Assembly (NCBI GenBank): GCA_934271065.1
Contig: CAKQQQ010000005.1
Location: 84,379-148,378, forward strand
Length of the DNA stretch: 64,000 nucleotides
From: an uncultured Clostridia bacterium
GTDB taxonomy: Bacteria > Bacillota > Clostridia > Christensenellales > Borkfalkiaceae
Direction of reading: 5' to 3'
The notes beneath the pieces were generated by a model, which saw nothing but the letters and a program-made list of their open reading frames with translations, was not told the origin of the DNA and ran no database searches. The position numbers were made by a program, and so were the translations under genes. Positions 60,474 to 64,000 of this stretch are shown one piece after another. Positions within the stretch are counted from its first letter, which is position 1. Each line of letters begins with the position of its first letter.

Positions 60474-61446
60474 TTCCACCTGATTTTTCAGCCGAATCGG
60501 CGCGCTCGTAGGCGCGGATTATCTCGGTTACGAGCAAATGTCTTACGACGTCCGACGCGTTGAGATAGCGTATGCCGATCCCGTTTACGTTTTTCAGAAT
60601 ATCGGCGGCGTGTTTAAGACCGCTCTTTTTGCCGTCGGGCAAATCTATCTGCGTAAGATCGCCCGTTATTACCATTTTACTTCCGCCACCCATACGCGTC
60701 AGAAACATTTTCATCTGCTCGCGAGTGGTATTCTGCGCTTCGTCGAGTATTATAAACGCGTTTGAAAGCGTTCTGCCGCGCATATACGCAAGCGGCGCGA
60801 TTTCTATTACGCCGCGTTCGAGCAGTTTGACGTACCCGTCCAGACCGAGCATTTCCTGCAACGCGTCGTATAACGGGCGCAGGTACGGATCGACTTTGTT
60901 CTGCAAATCTCCGGGTAAAAAGCCGAGTTTTTCGCCCGCTTCCACCGCAGGTCGGGTTAAAATAATCTTCTCGACTTCCTTGTTCTTGAACGCCGCCACC
61001 GCCATCGCCACCGCAAGATACGTCTTGCCCGTGCCGGCAGGGCCTATCCCGAACGTAGCCGTGTTCTTCTTGATGGACTCGACGTATTTCTTCTGCCCTA
61101 CGGTTTTGCACTTGATTATCTTCCCGCGCGAAGTTATCGCCACCACGCCCGCAGACACCTTTTCTATGTCGTCGGCGTTGCCTTCTTTGGCAAGTTCCAC
61201 GCAATAGATTATGCGCGTTTTGTCGATAGGCTCGCCCGCCCTGATAATATCCGCGAGTTTGTTCACGACCGTTTCGGCGAGTTTTACGTTCTCCGCTTCC
61301 CCGCGAAGGCGTATTTTAGTGCCGTCCACGAACGCCGTTACGCCCGTCTCTCTCGCGATGACGTTAAGGTTCTCGTCGAACGCGCCGAGCAGTTGCGATA
61401 AGTTTTTTAAGTTACCCATCTCCGCGACTACGGAAACGTCTGCCAT
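60460..61446 (-). CDS. phoH: PhoH-family ATPase
   Basis: A 328-aa protein with an N-terminal KH-like domain (about 1-100) and a P-loop ATPase. Walker A FGIGPAGTGKTYLAVAMA is near residue 135 and Walker B NAFIILDEAQNTT near 235. The arginine and sensor motifs are in the MFLTRMGGGSKMVITGDLTQ region. PhoH/YbeZ proteins act in RNA metabolism with YbeY. Its position in the yqfD-phoH-pgpH-ybeY order is conserved. It ends inside the pgpH start. Confidence 0.94.
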   Translation of the reverse strand: MADVSVVAEMGNLKNLSQLLGAFDENLNVIARETGVTAFVDGTKIRLRGEAENVKLAETVVNKLADIIRAGEPIDKTRIIYCVELAKEGNADDIEKVSAGVVAITSRGKIIKCKTVGQKKYVESIKKNTATFGIGPAGTGKTYLAVAMAVAAFKNKEVEKIILTRPAVEAGEKLGFLPGDLQNKVDPYLRPLYDALQEMLGLDGYVKLLERGVIEIAPLAYMRGRTLSNAFIILDEAQNTTREQMKMFLTRMGGGSKMVITGDLTQIDLPDGKKSGLKHAADILKNVNGIGIRYLNASDVVRHLLVTEIIRAYERADSAEKSGGNEKN

Positions 61447-61455
61447 ATCTCTCTC

Positions 61456-62361
61456 CTAACCGATTATATGTAAATACACGAAAGTTACCTTATAGAGCGT
61501 TTTACCGCCGGCAACGCTTTCTTCCGTCACGGAATGGCGAAGCAGTTGCAAGTCTTTGCAAAAGGCTTTGCCGAGCGCGACCGCTCTGTTTTCGTACGCG
61601 TCGCCCTTGCCTGCGGCAAGGTATTCGTAAACGTAAGTCGATTCCAGCGCGACTTCGCCGAGCGCGTACGTTTTAACGATTTTATCGGCGTGTTCGTACT
61701 CGCCGACTATAAGCGCGTCGCCTTTTTCTACCGCGTCGCCGATTTTTACGAGCGCGCGCCCCGAAAAGACTTTAATCTCAACGACCGTTCCGTCCGCGTC
61801 GGCGCGGATAACGTCCCCCGCGACGTTGAGCGGAAGATTCTTCTCGGCTTCGCGTTTAAGGTCTACTATAACTCGTCTGCCGACCTTTTCGACAGTCGCG
61901 TAAGCCGCGCCGTCTATACCGAGCGCGAGTTTTTCGCCGAGCGACGAACAATCCGCCCTGCAAACCCTGCCTTCTTCCACGCCTTCGGCTTTAAGCGCGG
62001 CGAGAATTTCGCGTCTGAACCCCGCCGCGTCGGATTTATATACTATCTCCGACACGACCGAATCGGACAACGCCGCGAACGCCGTAAACGCCGCCGCGCC
62101 CAGACACGCGCCCGCTTTAAGCGCGATTTTCTTAAAAAGCGAAAACCCGCCCTTATAGCCTATTCTTTCCACATTATAACACATATTGCGTGAAATTGCA
62201 AAAATTTTTTGCTCGTCGGCAGATTTTACGGTCAAAAAACAATAATTTTTGCCGTAAACGACGTCTTTTACGAACAATTTTCGGTCGCAACACGCCAAGG
62301 GCAGGTTTTCCGCGCCGTTCCCGTCGGCGCGCAGTCTTACGAACGTAGTCGGAATTTTCAT
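61456..62361 (-). CDS. yqfD: Sporulation protein YqfD
   Basis: A 301-aa membrane protein made in the mother cell. After a ~90-residue N-terminal domain comes a hydrophobic segment at about residues 80-102, then an extracytoplasmic part with AEGVEEGRVCRADCSSLGEK and the family motif GDVIRADADGTVVEIKVFSG near 190-210. It ends VTFVYLHIIG. The ATG at 62361 overlaps the yqfC stop (ATGA), which settles the start; the longer frame upstream is a shadow of yqfC. Together with YqfC it is a sigma-E gene of unknown exact role, needed for efficient sporulation. Confidence 0.88.
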   Translation of the reverse strand: MKIPTTFVRLRADGNGAENLPLACCDRKLFVKDVVYGKNYCFLTVKSADEQKIFAISRNMCYNVERIGYKGGFSLFKKIALKAGACLGAAAFTAFAALSDSVVSEIVYKSDAAGFRREILAALKAEGVEEGRVCRADCSSLGEKLALGIDGAAYATVEKVGRRVIVDLKREAEKNLPLNVAGDVIRADADGTVVEIKVFSGRALVKIGDAVEKGDALIVGEYEHADKIVKTYALGEVALESTYVYEYLAAGKGDAYENRAVALGKAFCKDLQLLRHSVTEESVAGGKTLYKVTFVYLHIIG

Positions 62362-62609
62362 AGCGTCTGCACCGATTTTATCACGCCCGTTATCGCCGTT
62401 TCGTTTTCCGTAAAGCGTTTTATGCGCAGATTTTCGCCCGAAACGCAAATCGTTCCGCCGCGTGTCGCAAAAAGCATTTTTTGCGGCTCGCATTCGAGTA
62501 TCTTTTTAACGCCTTCGAACACTCCGCCCCGTCTGCCGCAAACGCAATATCTGAAACTTTCGGGTTTTATCTCGCAGTACAACCCCTTTTCAACGCAATC
62601 TTCCAACAT
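62358..62609 (-). CDS. yqfC: Sporulation protein YqfC (YabP/YqfC family)
   Basis: An 83-aa protein with the family's stretch FATRGGTICVSGENLRIKRF and ENETAITGVIKSVQTL near the C-terminus. The ATG is preceded by GGGTGAG. In the leader, ATAATAAAACGGG occurs twice in tandem. A CATAAAAT box (minus strand, 62658-62665) resembles a sigma-E -10, but no clear -35 is seen. It is the first gene of the block that runs to recO. Confidence 0.85.
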   Translation of the reverse strand: MLEDCVEKGLYCEIKPESFRYCVCGRRGGVFEGVKKILECEPQKMLFATRGGTICVSGENLRIKRFTENETAITGVIKSVQTL

Positions 62610-62685
62610 AACTCACCCGTTTTATTATCCCGTTTTATTATACTGTCGCGCGGAAAAATTTTATGCCCGCAACGCCTTAAAACGT

Positions 62686-62714
62686 TTGCAAAATAGCAAA
62701 CTATATGCTATAAT
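62686..62714 (+). promoter_or_regulatory. Sigma-A-type promoter of the tRNA gene
   Basis: TTGCAA (62686-62691), a 17-nt spacer and TATAAT (62709-62714). It is divergent from yqfC and about 50 bp before the tRNA. Confidence 0.8.
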
Positions 62715-62764
62715 GTTTTAGCGTTTCGGGTAAAACCGCGTTTTTAGCCCGAATAATCGCGTTC

Positions 62765-62840
62765 GCTACTGTGGCTCAGTCGGTAGAGCAGCTGATTCGT
62801 AATCAGCAGGTCGCCGGTTCAAGTCCGGCCAGTAGCTCCA
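62765..62840 (+). tRNA. tRNA-Thr, anticodon CGU, CCA encoded
   Basis: A cloverleaf can be drawn. The acceptor GCTACTG pairs with CAGTAGC. The D arm is GCTC...GAGC with AGTCGGTA in the loop. The anticodon stem GCTGA / TCAGC encloses loop TTCGTAA, giving anticodon CGT (reads ACG). The T arm is GCCGG-TTCAAGT-CCGGC. The 3' end is T-CCA. Own promoter and terminator. Confidence 0.95.
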
Positions 62841-62848
62841 GACACGAA

Positions 62849-62887
62849 ACGACGGGCAACGCCTTGCGGCGTTGCCCGTCGTTTTAT
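62849..62887 (+). terminator. Intrinsic terminator of the tRNA gene
   Basis: A perfect 15-bp stem (62849-62863 with 62868-62882) with loop TTGC, followed by TTTTAT. The same hairpin recurs at 63648. Confidence 0.88.
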
Positions 62888-62913
62888 TCCCGTCGGAATT
62901 TACAAACGATAAA

Positions 62914-63396
62914 ATGAAAAAATCAGATTTGGTAAAACTTAAAAACGACAATTATAAATCGCATAATTTAGCCAAAGATATGCGCGGAATCGTAATCGAA
63001 ACAGATTACGATAATACGGACGTTTTATTTTTTAATCCGCACAACGTCGGAGACTATGCCGTCGTCAATATAAAAAACGAAGATTTAGAATCGGAAAAAG
63101 AGAAACTTCCGACGGAACTCGAAAAGGAATTGTCGTCCGAATCGGACGCATTGAAATCAAGAGCAAAAGACGTTCTTGCGCCCATTGCGATAAACGAATA
63201 TGATATGGTTGAACTTTTGGTCGAAGAAGAAAGGTATGCCAGATTTGGAGCGCATAAAGGAGACGTCGGGTGCGTAATGGATAATAATGCCGTCCGAAAT
63301 TATATCGAAGTTGATTTTTCGGGAACGGATAAAAACGGAAATTATTACGGCGATTGCATTTCCGTAAAGATTAACGACTTAAAAGTTATTAAATAA
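62914..63396 (+). CDS. Small two-repeat SH3-like protein of unknown function
   Basis: A 160-aa cytoplasmic protein. It starts KKSDLVKLKNDNYKSHNLAK and has two barrel-like units: LAKDMRGIVIETDYDNTDVL with FFNPHNVGDYAVV, and FGAHKGDVGCVMDNN with YIEVDFSGTD ending ISVKINDLKVI. Each resembles the small SH3/KOW-like domains of DUF4926-type proteins. No ribosome binding site is obvious before the ATG at 62914; a longer start at 62872 lies inside the tRNA terminator. It has lower GC than the core genes. It could be a recent arrival. Confidence 0.65.
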   Translation: MKKSDLVKLKNDNYKSHNLAKDMRGIVIETDYDNTDVLFFNPHNVGDYAVVNIKNEDLESEKEKLPTELEKELSSESDALKSRAKDVLAPIAINEYDMVELLVEEERYARFGAHKGDVGCVMDNNAVRNYIEVDFSGTDKNGNYYGDCISVKINDLKVIK

Positions 63397-63402
63397 TTTG
63401 CT

Positions 63403-63566
63403 ATGCCGGACAAAAATAATACGAACCTTGCAAAAACGCCGATGTTTTCGATGATTTTTTGGTAAAGGCGAGCGCAGGTGTATATCAATGCGTCAAGCGA
63501 GAATTTGACAAAAAGCGCGAAAATTGCGACGTTTTGGCGGGTTCTAACGCAATTACCTGTGGTTAA
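63403..63566 (-). repeat. Partial element joining a type A end to a type B end
   Basis: The left end ATGCCGGACAAAAATAATAC is type A. The right end is the reverse complement of TTAACCACAGGTAATTGCGT, type B. The interior matches the first half of the 38799 copy on the minus strand; the second internal hairpin is missing. Total 164 bp. Confidence 0.78.
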
Positions 63567-63718
63567 TCGGAAAAAAGTTTTGGTTATAGTAAAACGTGGA
63601 ACGAAGCATTCAATCAGGGTTAGTTCAGCAACTCCGAAAACGAAAGTACGGGCAACGCCTTGCGGCGTTGCCCGTCGTTTTTTATCGGAATTTAATTCAG
63701 CATCGGAAAAATCCTAAA
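63567..63718. other. Non-coding stretch with a terminator copy
   Basis: No supported gene. It holds a second copy of the tRNA-type terminator at 63648 and AT-rich sequence that does not translate well. Confidence 0.4.
63648..63684 (+). terminator. Second copy of the tRNA-type terminator hairpin
   Basis: Arms ACGGGCAACGCC (63648-63659) and GGCGTTGCCCGT (63664-63675), then CGTTTTTTAT. The stem and loop are the same as at 62849, suggesting a local duplication. Confidence 0.75.
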
Positions 63719-63904
63719 TCAATTAAAGTCAAATACGCGCGTTAATAGCGGTTGCGCGCCCGTTTTTTCGTCCGGCGGCATATACATAACGTCTTTCATA
63801 TATTCGTTCCAACGCAAAACGACTTCGCTTTCGGATTGAATTTTTGCTGCGTATTTTATACCTTTTTCACACTCGTAATAGCCGAATACGTCCAAACCGT
63901 CCAT
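63719..63904 (-). pseudogene. C-terminal fragment of a gene cut by the repeat element
   Basis: An open frame of about 61 residues (MDGLDVFGYYECEKGIKYAA and onward, ending LLTRVFDFN). Its first codon coincides with the outer end of the element at 63903, so the 5' part is missing or displaced beyond the window edge. The composition is protein-like. The family is not recognised. It may be an intact gene if the ATG at 63904 is used, but no ribosome site is visible. Confidence 0.45.
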
Positions 63905-64000
63905 GCCAGACAAGAATAATACAAACCATGGTCTGACGGTGTGTTTTTGACTAATACTGCGTTGCGCTCACGGGTTATACGGACAGTATTAACCCCTTCG
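63903..64000 (-). repeat. Edge-truncated copy of the dispersed element (type A)
   Basis: ATGCCAGACAAGAATAATAC at 63903, followed by sequence matching the reverse complement of the right half of the 56322 copy (GTGTTTTTGACTAATACTGC...CAGTATTAACCCC). It continues past the window edge. Confidence 0.82.

Noticed and set aside
63478..63717. A 79-codon frame on the plus strand
   Set aside because: Starts in the repeat element and runs through the duplicated terminator hairpin; no coding character.

Overview
The window looks like chromosome of an endospore-forming member of the Firmicutes (Bacillota), most likely a Clostridia-class lineage. Five sporulation markers support this: spoIIR (cut by the left edge), a SPOCS/LysM spore-envelope protein, sigG, and the yqfC-yqfD pair. 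The conserved run yqfC-yqfD-phoH-pgpH-ybeY-era-yqzL-recO has classic Firmicutes order. The species cannot be named from the sequence. Codon use looks uniform along the window by eye, with many GCG, GAC and TCG codons, including in the phage-derived block.

Layout. 1-12.4 kb is housekeeping: spoIIR, ispE, the SPOCS protein, a lipoprotein, a membrane protein, a UvrD-type helicase with a nested DEDDh exonuclease, gltX, and an M20 dipeptidase / SLOG protein / permuted-papain-fold hydrolase operon. 12.4-33.3 kb is a carbohydrate locus of two operons. Operon 1 (26421 down to 12608, minus strand) holds an oxidoreductase, GH1, a three-gene ABC sugar importer, a GH5-like lipoprotein hydrolase, two carbohydrate-binding exported proteins, a 44-aa peptide gene, an M55 peptidase and an SGNH-type esterase. 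Operon 2 (33153 down to 27686, minus strand) holds an SDR (UxuB-like), two Gfo/Idh/MocA oxidoreductases, a sugar isomerase, nagB and nagA. An AraC-type regulator lies between them. The inferred logic is that exported enzymes cut and bind a glycan, the importer takes up oligosaccharides, GH1 releases monomers, and the oxidoreductases and NagAB feed amino sugars and uronate-type sugars into glycolysis.

33.4-39.1 kb returns to core genes: sigG, cysK, a PHP protein, ppx/gppA, and a TauE/SafE exporter split into two half-size genes. 39.2-56.2 kb carries three large or medium surface proteins anchored by a C-terminal membrane segment. Nested among them is a compact, apparently intact short-tailed-phage particle module: terminase, portal, scaffold, capsid, adaptor, DNA-stabilisation/hub protein and three undefined genes. 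No integrase, replication, lysis, repressor or long-tail genes are present. This is the best candidate for an undescribed system, either a domesticated capsid or a gene-transfer-agent-like particle.

56.6-62.6 kb is the yqfC-recO block. It is followed by a tRNA-Thr(CGU), a small conserved protein and a truncated gene at the right edge.

A family of roughly 280-bp elements with terminal inverted repeats and internal hairpins is scattered through the window. There are three full copies, one partial and one edge-truncated copy, plus several remnants. A second recurring pattern is duplication of the last codons and stop codon of a gene just downstream of that gene (four cases). Three plus-strand membrane or surface protein genes have promoters so close to the start codon that their mRNAs should be leaderless or nearly so.
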